This document shows, piece by piece, positions 52,801-60,408 of a stretch of DNA of 64,000 nucleotides (position 1 is its first letter; every line of letters starts with the position of its first letter). The stretch spans positions 1 through 64,000 of the forward strand of contig JAFQDD010000004.1 in NCBI GenBank assembly GCA_017416145.1, written 5' to 3'. Under the pieces are notes generated by a model. It searched no databases, was not told the DNA's origin, and worked only from the letters and a program-made list of their open reading frames with translations. A program made the translations under genes and the position numbers. The stretch is from Spirochaetaceae bacterium (lineage in GTDB: Bacteria > Spirochaetota > Spirochaetia > Treponematales > Treponemataceae).

Positions 52801-52940
52801 GTATTTTTATAAATTCCATATTGCGTATCAAAAACATCAGAACCTTTTGTATATCCACCATCATTAGATAAAAAGTATGATTCAATATATTCTTCAAAGT
52901 TTTTTTCTTTTGTACGAAGTTCTTGCAGTGTTTGTGGCAT
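49821..52940 (-). CDS. hsdR: type I restriction endonuclease, R subunit
   Basis: The 1039-residue protein has the N-terminal nuclease part with D144 in DMVLTVNGIPLVALELKNQL (E158-x-K160), Walker A at about 321-327 (HSAGSGKSNSIAWTA) and DEAH at about 429-432 (FAVIVDEAHSSQ). Motif V and VI sequences (TLSRLNRTCSGKDD) follow. It is the ATP-driven motor and nuclease of a type I system. Length is normal. The other subunits lie elsewhere: hsdS is 7.5 kb away. Confidence 0.95.
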   Translation of the reverse strand: MPQTLQELRTKEKNFEEYIESYFLSNDGGYTKGSDVFDTQYGIYKNTLINFIKETQSKEWQRFENQNPGNTEDAFCKKFNDAVISDGMLHVLRHGFKHRGIQFKVCFFKPESTLNQLSAELYAKNKIECYRQWFYSATCSKSVDMVLTVNGIPLVALELKNQLTGQSVTNAKLQWQNDRDNREIVFQFNNRVLVYFCVDLFDVYMTTKLNGKSTFFLPFNQGSNGAGQDGGKGNPSNTDKDFITSYLWEDVLQKDSMMDIFQKFLHLQIKKEKIYKDDGEIEEKEKQTLIFPRFHQLHVVRNLIADVKANGSGNNYLIQHSAGSGKSNSIAWTAYRLASLHDENNNAVFSSVVVVTDRTVLDAQLQDTISSFDHTLGAVTTIDEKKNSKDLRDALNNGDRIIVTTLQKFPVIYEEVDKVKGRKFAVIVDEAHSSQTGSAALKLKTALADTDDALLEYAEIEGKAEEEIDKDDKLLKEMITHGKHKNLSFFAFTATPKDKTLEMFGNRYNDGSYHPFHIYSMRQAIEEGFIHDVLKNYMTYETCYKIAKNFPDNPNLPSNKATKVILKYAQLHPTNISQKSEIIIETYMNTTKNKIGGRGKMMVVTASRLAAVRYFHELKRLIKLKGYDDAMDILVAFSGIVKDDEVEYSESSLNVRKNGTHISETQTKEEFHHNFNILIVAEKYQTGFDEPLLHTMIVDKKLRGIKAVQTLSRLNRTCSGKDDTFILDFVNTQEEIFEAFQPFYQETYLKEEVNADLLYSTQKTLREYKIYNESDVNNFVETYKKLSNKDKNALGKLSVALKPFESAYNQKSSNEKYQFRRELRKLVRYYDFVSQVTRMFDEDLHKEYIFTKYLVKLLPPETETMIDIEELLSLEYYKLRETFKGSINLKPDEKGMYEPATETGASAKNKKSPLDEIIEKINERFKGDFTDGDRVVIGALQAKIFNNENLRQTAKKSNAQVFMQGIFPKEFEKIVMECYSESNEAFQNMFEDAAKYKAIMTLLGELFYKDAMSKKIEYNNFGDDFILNVAEKNETYGKK

Positions 52941-53011
52941 AGGGAAAATTCCTCATAATCAAAATCTAATATTCCCTATATTCTAGCATATTTTCTTTTA
53001 TTTGTGTATTT

Positions 53012-53683
53012 TTAGTTTTTATCTATCATTTCTTCAATTAGTAAACCTATCGTTGTTCCAATTTTTTCTTTAAGATCTTCTGTTATCAATGAATATTTTT
53101 TAGAATTTTCTATAGCAATTTTTATTTTATCTTTATAATTGTCCTGAAATTTTAACCGAGTTTTACTATAGCTTCCACCAAGTTTTTCCATAAGACATTT
53201 TTCTATATAAGTTCTATTCCCAACTTTTTCATTATTAACCAAAAACAATTTGTCATATTCAGTACAATCAGAAAAATGTAAAAGAAGCCAAAATTCAAAA
53301 CAAGGATTTGTGATGCAAAATTTTATTTCACCGTTTTTTTCTGCCTTAAGAAGTACATCATATTGTAAATCTGTAAAACTTTGTTTATCTCTATCAACTA
53401 TAATGCAAAGTTTATCCCCATCTAAAAAGTTTGAAGCTTTTTTTATTGCTTTTTTAGCATCTTGAAAAATTTTTAATGGATTACTACTTGTATCTTTTTC
53501 ATGGCGAATAGGAATAATTTCTACTAGAGGATTTATTCCTATTTCAGTGCGAAATTCAATTATTCCTTTAAAATACCGATATTCTGTTTTTTCACCTTCA
53601 CAAGCAATAAAATATCGTATTTTTGGCTCTTGTGAAAATTCGTCTTCTGCATAACGCTTACCGTAAGGCTGACTAACTCTCAT
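53012..53683 (-). CDS. RloB/AbiLii-like TOPRIM-type protein
   Basis: The 223-residue protein has FIACEGEKTEYRYFKGIIEF (E-G-x-x-T-E), then CIIVDRDKQSFTD (D-x-D) and ITNPCFEFWLLLHF, the RloB-domain marks. RloB proteins are TOPRIM-like nucleases that pair with an ATPase in abortive infection (AbiL). It follows the ATPase gene by 17 bases. AbiL is found inside type I loci (as 'R-linked ORF'). Confidence 0.88.
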   Translation of the reverse strand: MRVSQPYGKRYAEDEFSQEPKIRYFIACEGEKTEYRYFKGIIEFRTEIGINPLVEIIPIRHEKDTSSNPLKIFQDAKKAIKKASNFLDGDKLCIIVDRDKQSFTDLQYDVLLKAEKNGEIKFCITNPCFEFWLLLHFSDCTEYDKLFLVNNEKVGNRTYIEKCLMEKLGGSYSKTRLKFQDNYKDKIKIAIENSKKYSLITEDLKEKIGTTIGLLIEEMIDKN

Positions 53684-53700
53684 TCCACCTCCATTAAAAA

Positions 53701-55086
53701 TTATTCAACATCATCATTCGGAAAAAAGATGGAATCAAATACAGGTACACCACCATAACGACCATCTAAATATGCCTTTTCAATTTTTTTATCAAATCGT
53801 TCCTTAAATCTATCAAAAGGATATAGAACACTATCACCTGTTGGTGTTGATTCAACAAAGAAGATTTCATCTTGCCTTACCATCTCTAAATCAAGAAGAT
53901 GACTTTCATGAGTTGATATTATAAGTTGAATGTCCTTTCTCTTTGCATAATGTAAAAAGTTTTCAATAAACCTTCTTGTTAATTGTGGATGAAGACTTTG
54001 ATCTATTTCATCGATAATAAAAACAGAATTATCCTTTCTTGTAAACAAAATTGAAAGTAAATCTAACAATCGTTGAGTACCATTAGATTCTTCTGCAAGA
54101 GAAAACTGAACATCTTTTATTCCAAAATGCTCAAATGTAATTTCTGTAAAAACAGGTTCTCGATTCTTAAATGTAACAAAAATTAGTCGTCCATTGATAT
54201 TCATCTTAAAACCACAAGTTTCACAAAATGCTTCATCTTTATCACAATCTTTAGGACAAGTTCTTTGAATTGCTTCTTCTATTTTCTTTCTAAAAGAAGG
54301 ACTTATTTTATCCAATGCTTGTTCTTTAGAAATTTCAGTAGCTTTTACATCTGAAATTCCAGTTTTAAAAATCTTAATAGCATCTAAGAAATCAGAAATA
54401 TTCTTTTTTGAAAAACCATCATAACCTGTAATTGTAGTATCTGGATATGAGATATTTAAATTTCCAATCCAACCATGAATGTCTTTAAGGATTTTCATTT
54501 TATCATTATTTTTATATAACTCAGATTTATTAGAAACAATTTCTGATAAAAAAGTTTTGTTAGTTACATGTTGAAAATCTTCAAGATATATTTTCATTCG
54601 AGAATTAGATTCATCACTAATATAGTCATTATTAAAATATACGCTACCAGTACTAGTATTTCTTGAAAAAATAATTTCATCTTTAGTCTTATTAAGTTTT
54701 ACAAGCCATTCTTCTGTTATACGTTTTTGATTTATTATCATTTCAAAACCATAGGCATATATCTTTTTATCTATACAAATTTCAAATTCAAAATATGATG
54801 GCTTTGTTTTGTTTTCAGGGTTCAAACGAAAATAATTATCTTTTTTTTCTTCAAAATATTCATTTTCAACACCTACCAATATAGCAGCACAAGCATAATC
54901 CATTGCCTTTATAAAATTTGATTTACCAGCAGCATTTGCACCATAAATTGAGGCAAACTTCAATAATTTAAAATCATTTGTTTGATATAAACGTTCTTTG
55001 TGATTTTGAATTGAACTTGAAATAAGAGATAATGTTTGATTTTTATCAAAGGAACAGAAATTACCAACAGTAAATCGACTTAACAT
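53701..55086 (-). CDS. RloA/AbiLi-like AAA ATPase
   Basis: The 461-residue protein has Walker A (FASIYGANAAGKSNFIKAMD), a coiled middle, and Walker B (VFIIDEIDQSLHPQLTRRFI) with QLIISTHESHLL. These are SMC/OLD-type ABC motifs of AAA_15/21 ATPases in defence. Cys277, 281, 288 and 291 form a C-x3-C-x6-C-x2-C set that may bind zinc. The start at 55086 follows AGGAG. The ATPase likely controls the RloB nuclease. Confidence 0.85.
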   Translation of the reverse strand: MLSRFTVGNFCSFDKNQTLSLISSSIQNHKERLYQTNDFKLLKFASIYGANAAGKSNFIKAMDYACAAILVGVENEYFEEKKDNYFRLNPENKTKPSYFEFEICIDKKIYAYGFEMIINQKRITEEWLVKLNKTKDEIIFSRNTSTGSVYFNNDYISDESNSRMKIYLEDFQHVTNKTFLSEIVSNKSELYKNNDKMKILKDIHGWIGNLNISYPDTTITGYDGFSKKNISDFLDAIKIFKTGISDVKATEISKEQALDKISPSFRKKIEEAIQRTCPKDCDKDEAFCETCGFKMNINGRLIFVTFKNREPVFTEITFEHFGIKDVQFSLAEESNGTQRLLDLLSILFTRKDNSVFIIDEIDQSLHPQLTRRFIENFLHYAKRKDIQLIISTHESHLLDLEMVRQDEIFFVESTPTGDSVLYPFDRFKERFDKKIEKAYLDGRYGGVPVFDSIFFPNDDVE

Positions 55087-55208
55087 AAACATCTCCTTTT
55101 GGAGCTAAAAAATAAATAAATTTATATCATAAATATATTGACAAATTAGAAAAAAATCAATACTCACATACAATTTGTGATTTTTTCACATTTTGCTTAC
55201 GATTTTTA

Positions 55209-55237
55209 TTGCCGATTTAATTTTATTTCATTATCTT
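55209..55237 (+). promoter_or_regulatory. candidate CBASS operon promoter
   Basis: TTGCCG (55209-55214), a 17-base spacer and TATCTT (55232-55237). GGGAGG and the patatin start follow. The match is moderate. Confidence 0.4.
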
Positions 55238-55255
55238 AAAATTGGGAGGCAAAAA

Positions 55256-56215
55256 ATGAATAAAACTTTTAACATTCTTTCAATTGATGGTGGCGGAATT
55301 CTCGGTCTATATTCAGCAGATATTCTTAAAAAAATTGAACAAGAATATTTCAATGGAGAACCTTTATCAAATCATTTTAATCTTATAACAGGAACCTCAA
55401 CAGGAGGAATTATCGCATTAGCTCTTAGTACAGGTGCAAGCACTAAAGAAATAAAACAATTTTATCTTAGACATGGTGAAAAAATTTTTCCCAAAAAGAA
55501 ACGTGGTTGTCCTGGATTATTCAAAAACAAATATTCTAATAAGAATTTAAAGAATGCATTGAAAGAATTCTTTGGAAACAAAACGATTAAGGATTGTAGA
55601 AACTATGTTTGCATACCTTCCATAGATGTTGCAACCTGTCAACCTATAATGTTTAAAACAAATAATAATGGACAATTATGTAGAGATGAAAATACTCTTT
55701 TAGTAGATATTGCTCTTGCTACATCAGCAGCACCGACATATTTTCCAATTCATTCCTTCGATAGTTTTCTAGGCTTGGTTGATGGAGGTTTATGGCAAAA
55801 TAATCCAACCCTATATGGTATTATAGAAGCAATATCATATTTTGTAGGGAATGGCAAAGAATATGATAAAATCAAAATTTTATCTTTGGGCAATCCTAGC
55901 TCATGTACAAGAACTGGTATTTCTACAAAAAATCACAATTCAAGTATCTTAAATTGGAATGCAAATCTTGTTACTTTGCCTATGAAGATTTCTTCAATAG
56001 CTACAACTCAAATTGTTAGTTTTTTATACAAAACCCAAGCATTAAATATAGAAAAATATCTTCGCATTGAACCGCAAAATCTACCAACAAATCTTCTAGA
56101 TTTAAAATTAGATTCAGCAGATGAAGAATCTTATAAAAAAATATTAGCACAAAGTGCCAGTGACTTTAATCAAAACAAAACCAAGCTACAAAACTTTTTC
56201 ACGGAGGAAAAATAA
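55256..56215 (+). CDS. capV: CBASS patatin-like phospholipase effector
   Basis: The 319-residue protein has the patatin triad layout: NILSIDGGGILGLYSADILK (oxyanion), NLITGTSTGGIIALALS (G-T-S-T-G, catalytic Ser) and LGLVDGGLWQNNPTLYGI (D-G-G, catalytic Asp). CapV-type effectors cut membrane phospholipids when a cyclic nucleotide binds. GGGAGG precedes ATG 55256; the longer frame upstream is unlikely. Its stop overlaps the next start (TAATG). Confidence 0.92.
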   Translation: MNKTFNILSIDGGGILGLYSADILKKIEQEYFNGEPLSNHFNLITGTSTGGIIALALSTGASTKEIKQFYLRHGEKIFPKKKRGCPGLFKNKYSNKNLKNALKEFFGNKTIKDCRNYVCIPSIDVATCQPIMFKTNNNGQLCRDENTLLVDIALATSAAPTYFPIHSFDSFLGLVDGGLWQNNPTLYGIIEAISYFVGNGKEYDKIKILSLGNPSSCTRTGISTKNHNSSILNWNANLVTLPMKISSIATTQIVSFLYKTQALNIEKYLRIEPQNLPTNLLDLKLDSADEESYKKILAQSASDFNQNKTKLQNFFTEEK

Positions 56216-57126
56216 TGAATTTACACACCGAATTTCAAACATTCAATGAAGCCATTAAACTAACACAAAACAGAAAAGAAAGAATTTTATCTAGTCGAAA
56301 TGCTGTTAGAGAAAAAATACGTAACCATTTTAAGAATGAATTACAAATAAATCAGCCTAAATTTATGAGACAAGGTTCTTTTGCAATAAATACAGCACTT
56401 AATCCACTTGCAGATAATGAAGTAGACATTGATGATGGTTTATATCTAAAACATATAAATGAAAATAGAGAAGAAACATGGCCAACACCCAAAGAAGCAC
56501 ACCAGCTCGTAATAGATGCGTTATGTAACCATACACAAGATGGCTGTGAAGATAAAACATCTTGTGTCAGAGTTGCATACAGAAATTTCTACCATGTAGA
56601 TATTCCTGTATACATTATGCAAGGAAATCATGCAAAACTAGCAAATAAAAAAACAAATAAATGGGAAACTAGCGACTCTAAAGATTTTAGCGATTGGTTT
56701 TATAGCAATAGAAAAAGCGAACAAACAAATCGCATTATACGTTACCTAAAAGCATGGAGAGATTACAACAATATAGATTTTTCAAGTATTGAACTTACTA
56801 TTCTTGTAACAGAAAATCACATTGAAAATGATGATGATGGAATATCTTTAAAATCAACTGTAGATAATATTTATTCTCATCTTAATATATTCAGAAGAAT
56901 AGACAAACCTGTAGCTCCCTATGAAAATTTATTAGACAAAAAAAATATAGATTCATTAATTAGAAGTATAAAACAACTAAAAGATGATTTAAATACAGCA
57001 TATAATAGTTCTTCAAAAAACCGTGCTACAACGATATTAAGAGAACAATTTGGGGATAGATTTCCTATTGCAGGAGATTCAAATACTCAAGAATATAAGT
57101 GGAGTCCAAAACCGTGGGGAAATTAA
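56215..57126 (+). CDS. CBASS CD-NTase (cyclic oligonucleotide synthase)
   Basis: The 303-residue protein has the catalytic start FMRQGSFAINTALNPLADNE (G-S) followed by VDIDDGLYL (D-x-D) and a third acidic position in HVDIPVYIM. The lower half (RIIRYLKAWRDYNN) is as in SMODS/DncV-type enzymes. It makes the signal that activates the phospholipase. The C-terminus is short (YKWSPKPWGN). It overlaps both neighbours, with the E2 start 13 bases before its stop. Confidence 0.9.
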   Translation: MNLHTEFQTFNEAIKLTQNRKERILSSRNAVREKIRNHFKNELQINQPKFMRQGSFAINTALNPLADNEVDIDDGLYLKHINENREETWPTPKEAHQLVIDALCNHTQDGCEDKTSCVRVAYRNFYHVDIPVYIMQGNHAKLANKKTNKWETSDSKDFSDWFYSNRKSEQTNRIIRYLKAWRDYNNIDFSSIELTILVTENHIENDDDGISLKSTVDNIYSHLNIFRRIDKPVAPYENLLDKKNIDSLIRSIKQLKDDLNTAYNSSSKNRATTILREQFGDRFPIAGDSNTQEYKWSPKPWGN

Positions 57127-57788
57127 TAACTGAAAATAGTAAAAACTTCATCAAGGATAATTTTCCAGAAGTTTCAATTCAAGAAACAGATATAGAAATT
57201 ATCTTTGAAGGACGATTTATTATTAATGCCCGAAAGGAAAATTTTGAAATACATGAAGCACCTCTATTAAGAATAATAATGAATAAGGATTATCCTAACA
57301 TTTTACCTGTTTGTTATGATTTAAGTAATAAAATAAACTATGATCATGTATTTCAAGATGGTTCCTTATGTGTTTCAACTCTACTTGATTTAGCAATCAC
57401 ACTGAAAGACTCAGTATCTATTCAAGATTATATTGACAAATTCATTATTCCATATTTTTTGTCATATAGATATTGGCAAAAAACTGGGAAGGATTTAAAT
57501 GGAGATCGTACTCATGGTGCAAAAGGGATTTTTGAATCTCTGCGAGAATACCTTTCTTGTAATCTTACAGATGAAGAATTAAAAATCCTTTTATGTTGGG
57601 CTTCAAAAACAAAAAAGTTTAAGCACTGCGTTCCAAAATGTATGCAAAAGAAATTCCAAAATTATTATTTGATTTATTTACATAAGTTACGTTTTTTAGG
57701 AATAAATTATTTACGAAAACAGTTTAAAATTTTAGATAATGCTATTAAAGGGGATAAAAGACATGAAAACAAAAAATATAACTTTTAG
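57114..57788 (+). CDS. E2-like ubiquitin-conjugation protein of short type II CBASS
   Basis: A GTG start at 57114, nine bases after GGAG, gives 224 residues. PNILPVCYDLSNKINYDHVF followed by QDGSLCVSTL shows the E2 pattern with the catalytic Cys at position 86. The family in short type II CBASS works alone, without an E1 or JAB partner, to modify or prime the CD-NTase. The C-terminal 45 residues hold LLCWASKTKKFKHCVPKC, which resembles a decayed SEC-C zinc motif. Confidence 0.82.
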   Translation: MGKLITENSKNFIKDNFPEVSIQETDIEIIFEGRFIINARKENFEIHEAPLLRIIMNKDYPNILPVCYDLSNKINYDHVFQDGSLCVSTLLDLAITLKDSVSIQDYIDKFIIPYFLSYRYWQKTGKDLNGDRTHGAKGIFESLREYLSCNLTDEELKILLCWASKTKKFKHCVPKCMQKKFQNYYLIYLHKLRFLGINYLRKQFKILDNAIKGDKRHENKKYNF

Positions 57789-58290
57789 AGATGCTTATTT
57801 TGGTCGATTTCTGACTAATTGTCAAATAAAAGTCCTTAAAGAACCTAATAAACCTATTGTAGTAGAGTTCATTCAACTACCAGTTCCTAATTATGGAACA
57901 ACCATAACAAATACAATTTCATCCTTGGCAAAACAGGAAATTGAAATTATAAAAAAAGAAACCAATCTTATTTCTATAAACGATTTTGCACATCAACTCT
58001 TTTGTGACTGTCCGTTTTCTATCATATTCAATCTTCGTTTAGGATTAATTGAATTTTTGTTTAATTTTTTTAAAAGAAACATAATTGATATTTGTAAAAC
58101 AAGAAATAATATCAATAATATTATTTGGGTTGAACATTATCCTGCAAACACATATTTTTTTAAATATGATAAATATGCAATAATTACTTTCGATAAAAAC
58201 TTTAATGAACCTGATTGGGAACACTTGACACTTGAAAATTTGGCAAAAAGAACCGGATATAGAAAGTCAGATTTTCAATTAGAAAAATGA
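57763..58290 (+). CDS. fourth gene of the CBASS operon, unknown family
   Basis: The 175-residue protein starts MKTKNITFRDAYFGRFLTNC after AAAGGGG and overlaps the E2 gene by 26 bases. It has no signal peptide or clear membrane segment. The best-looking part is IIWVEHYPANTYFFKYDKYA with ITFDKNFNEPDWEHLTLENL and AKRTGY. No JAB motif (H-x-H...S..D) is seen, so it is not the Cap3 protease. The overlap indicates it is part of the CBASS operon. Confidence 0.75.
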   Translation: MKTKNITFRDAYFGRFLTNCQIKVLKEPNKPIVVEFIQLPVPNYGTTITNTISSLAKQEIEIIKKETNLISINDFAHQLFCDCPFSIIFNLRLGLIEFLFNFFKRNIIDICKTRNNINNIIWVEHYPANTYFFKYDKYAIITFDKNFNEPDWEHLTLENLAKRTGYRKSDFQLEK

Positions 58291-58304
58291 GTTAAGAAAA
58301 TAAA

Positions 58305-58455
58305 CTAACATAAACAAACTCCTCTTTGTGAAAGATAAGTTTGCACATCATTCACTATTGATTCAGTTCCCATTGTATTGAGAAGGATAGAGATTTTGTG
58401 CATTTGCGATTGCGTTGATTATGTATATTACAAATTCTGCGGATGTTTCTGTCAT
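58305..58455 (-). pseudogene. DUF3791 pseudogene with internal deletion
   Basis: The frame starts MTETSAEFVIYIINAIANAQ, stops soon after, and continues in another frame with TMGTESIVNDVQTYLSQRGV to a stop at 58305. Head and tail match DUF3791 (compare 41251-41469), but the central part is deleted and the frame changes. The start ATG overlaps the stop of the gene upstream (TAATG). Confidence 0.6.
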
Positions 58456-59111
58456 TATTTTAAATCCTCATTATATTGTCTATCATAAGATTCTTTATTT
58501 TTGATTATTGAATCAAACATTCTAAGAAAAAAGGTTGAAAAATATATATATGCATCAAGCCCTTCAATTAGTAAGGAATTAAATTCTTCTTTTAATTCTG
58601 GCGAAATTTGTACTTCAATTATATTATTTCCCCTTGCACGAACACTCTGAAAGAAACCTTTATCTGAAAAATGAATATAACCAGATGTTGAATTGTAAAC
58701 TTTTTCAAATCTTTCATCAAATTTTGTCAGTTGTTCTTTTAGATAACAATCTTTTAATTGATTGCCTTTTAGGTCTTTTATTTTGTCAAATTTTTCACCG
58801 TTAATAACAATATCAATAGCATCATTTATATTTTCTGCAATACTTAACCCATATAAACGCATACAATTGTCCAATAACAACCTAAGCATAGCTCCAGAAC
58901 ATGTTAGATTTCTATTTTTTATTAAAATCTTAAATCCATCAGTCAATTTTACAAAACGATCCAAAACAGAACAAAAAAACAAATCCTGCTTAAAAAGAGA
59001 TTCACCAACAACTTTTTGACCTATTTCTGTCGCATTTCTTTTTAGGTCTTCAAGAGACTCTAGTTTAGGTTTTATTTCATCATAGTATTTTTCATTAGTC
59101 ATATTTTTCAT
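58455..59111 (-). CDS. unknown protein with HEPN/DUF5677-like helical layout
   Basis: The 218-residue protein is helical and contains VLDRFVKLTDGFKILIKNRN, SGAMLRLLLDNCMRLYGLSI and later YNSTSGYIHFSDKGFFQSVR. Helical proteins with an S-x-x-I-H-x-S stretch are common in HEPN-like and DUF5677 groups. I do not see a clear R-x4-6-H. It overlaps the nuclease gene by 17 bases (start at 59102 is an alternative) and is the last gene of the operon. Confidence 0.6.
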   Translation of the reverse strand: MKNMTNEKYYDEIKPKLESLEDLKRNATEIGQKVVGESLFKQDLFFCSVLDRFVKLTDGFKILIKNRNLTCSGAMLRLLLDNCMRLYGLSIAENINDAIDIVINGEKFDKIKDLKGNQLKDCYLKEQLTKFDERFEKVYNSTSGYIHFSDKGFFQSVRARGNNIIEVQISPELKEEFNSLLIEGLDAYIYFSTFFLRMFDSIIKNKESYDRQYNEDLK

Positions 59112-60399
59112 AAATTCCAACCGTATTTAATAATTCAGAAATTAATATATCTGATTTGTCTGGATTTTCTTTTGTTTCAATAAACAACTTTAATAATTGA
59201 TAAGTACTTATTAAACATTGTTCCCTTCGCGTTGAATAACTTAACATTTGATTTGGAAAAATAGCCTCTTTTCGTTCTGGCAAAGGAAGATTGCAATACG
59301 CATTAATAATTAATAAGGATTTGGGAGTTCTTCCTTCTTTTGAAATAAATTCAGAAACCCATTTTTCAAGCTGTGCTGCGTTTTTTTCACCAGCACTTTT
59401 TGTCAAACCTTTTATTTCTGCAACAATGTCTATATTTTTGTATTTTGCAATAACATCACTACGATTATCTTCTGTTTCTAATAAATCGAAACCAATTTCT
59501 TTTAATACTTGTTTTACAATTAATTCAAGAGGTTTACCTGTAGCAGTTAGTAAATATTTGTAGTTTCGTATTAACTCTAACTCTTTGTTTTGACTTTCCA
59601 ATTTATCTTGTAATTTTTTTACTTCGTTTTTTGTATCGGAAATTTGAGACAATATTTCTTTTTCATTTAATATATAAAAACCATTTGTCCATTCAGGTAG
59701 TTTTTCTTCAACAGTCGTTGATAAATTATTTTCTAATTCTAATAATGCATTGATAAATTCTTCATCACGATTATCTCTTTTTTGGTTTCCATTAAAATTT
59801 TTTATTCTAGAATAATTAAAAGATGGAATAAAAATAATCTTACCCTTTCTGCAGTTACATAAACCTCCAATAATTTTGCTATTGTTTTTAGTAATAACTA
59901 ATTTTTCAAAAAAATCACTATTTAAAATATTTTTATATAATAAATAATCTTTTATTTTAGAGAAAAAAGAAAAGTAAGGCTCTTTTTTTTCAATAATAAA
60001 CTCACTTCCAACAAGAACATCATAATTAAAATCTATTGGTAAATATGAATAACAATTAAAATTGTATTTTGTAAAATCATCAATATAATATATTTTTTCT
60101 TCTTGATCTAATATTACATAAATATTCTTTCCAGAATCCAATAAATCTATTACTTGCTTTCTTAATTTTTCAAATATTACACTATAAGTGTAAACAGATG
60201 AAGACGATAAATGTAATCCTTCTGCATAATTTTCTTTCTTTACTTCTGATGCAAAAAAAAAATTGAACGAACTAAAAATAACAGTATCATAATCATATAA
60301 AGAAATTTTATCATTAAAACCTATCTGTGAAAAAGATAGTTCATCTGTATTAGCTAAATTAAAATGTGTATTTATACCTAAAATCTTTTTTTGTTTCAT
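59095..60399 (-). CDS. protein with C-terminal PD-(D/E)XK nuclease domain, hsdS-linked
   Basis: The 434-residue protein has an N-terminal part of unknown fold, a coiled coil (ISDTKNEVKKLQDKLESQNK at about 255-275) and a C-terminal nuclease-like domain: EIGFDLLETEDNRSDVIAKY with VAEIKGLTKSAGEKNAAQLE (D...E-x-K) and KSLLIINAYCNLPLPERKEA. GGGGAT precedes the start. It lies nine bases after hsdS in one operon. An RE-like or Mrr-like effector is possible. Confidence 0.72.
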   Translation of the reverse strand: MKQKKILGINTHFNLANTDELSFSQIGFNDKISLYDYDTVIFSSFNFFFASEVKKENYAEGLHLSSSSVYTYSVIFEKLRKQVIDLLDSGKNIYVILDQEEKIYYIDDFTKYNFNCYSYLPIDFNYDVLVGSEFIIEKKEPYFSFFSKIKDYLLYKNILNSDFFEKLVITKNNSKIIGGLCNCRKGKIIFIPSFNYSRIKNFNGNQKRDNRDEEFINALLELENNLSTTVEEKLPEWTNGFYILNEKEILSQISDTKNEVKKLQDKLESQNKELELIRNYKYLLTATGKPLELIVKQVLKEIGFDLLETEDNRSDVIAKYKNIDIVAEIKGLTKSAGEKNAAQLEKWVSEFISKEGRTPKSLLIINAYCNLPLPERKEAIFPNQMLSYSTRREQCLISTYQLLKLFIETKENPDKSDILISELLNTVGIYEKYD

Positions 60400-60408
60400 A
60401 TTTATCCC

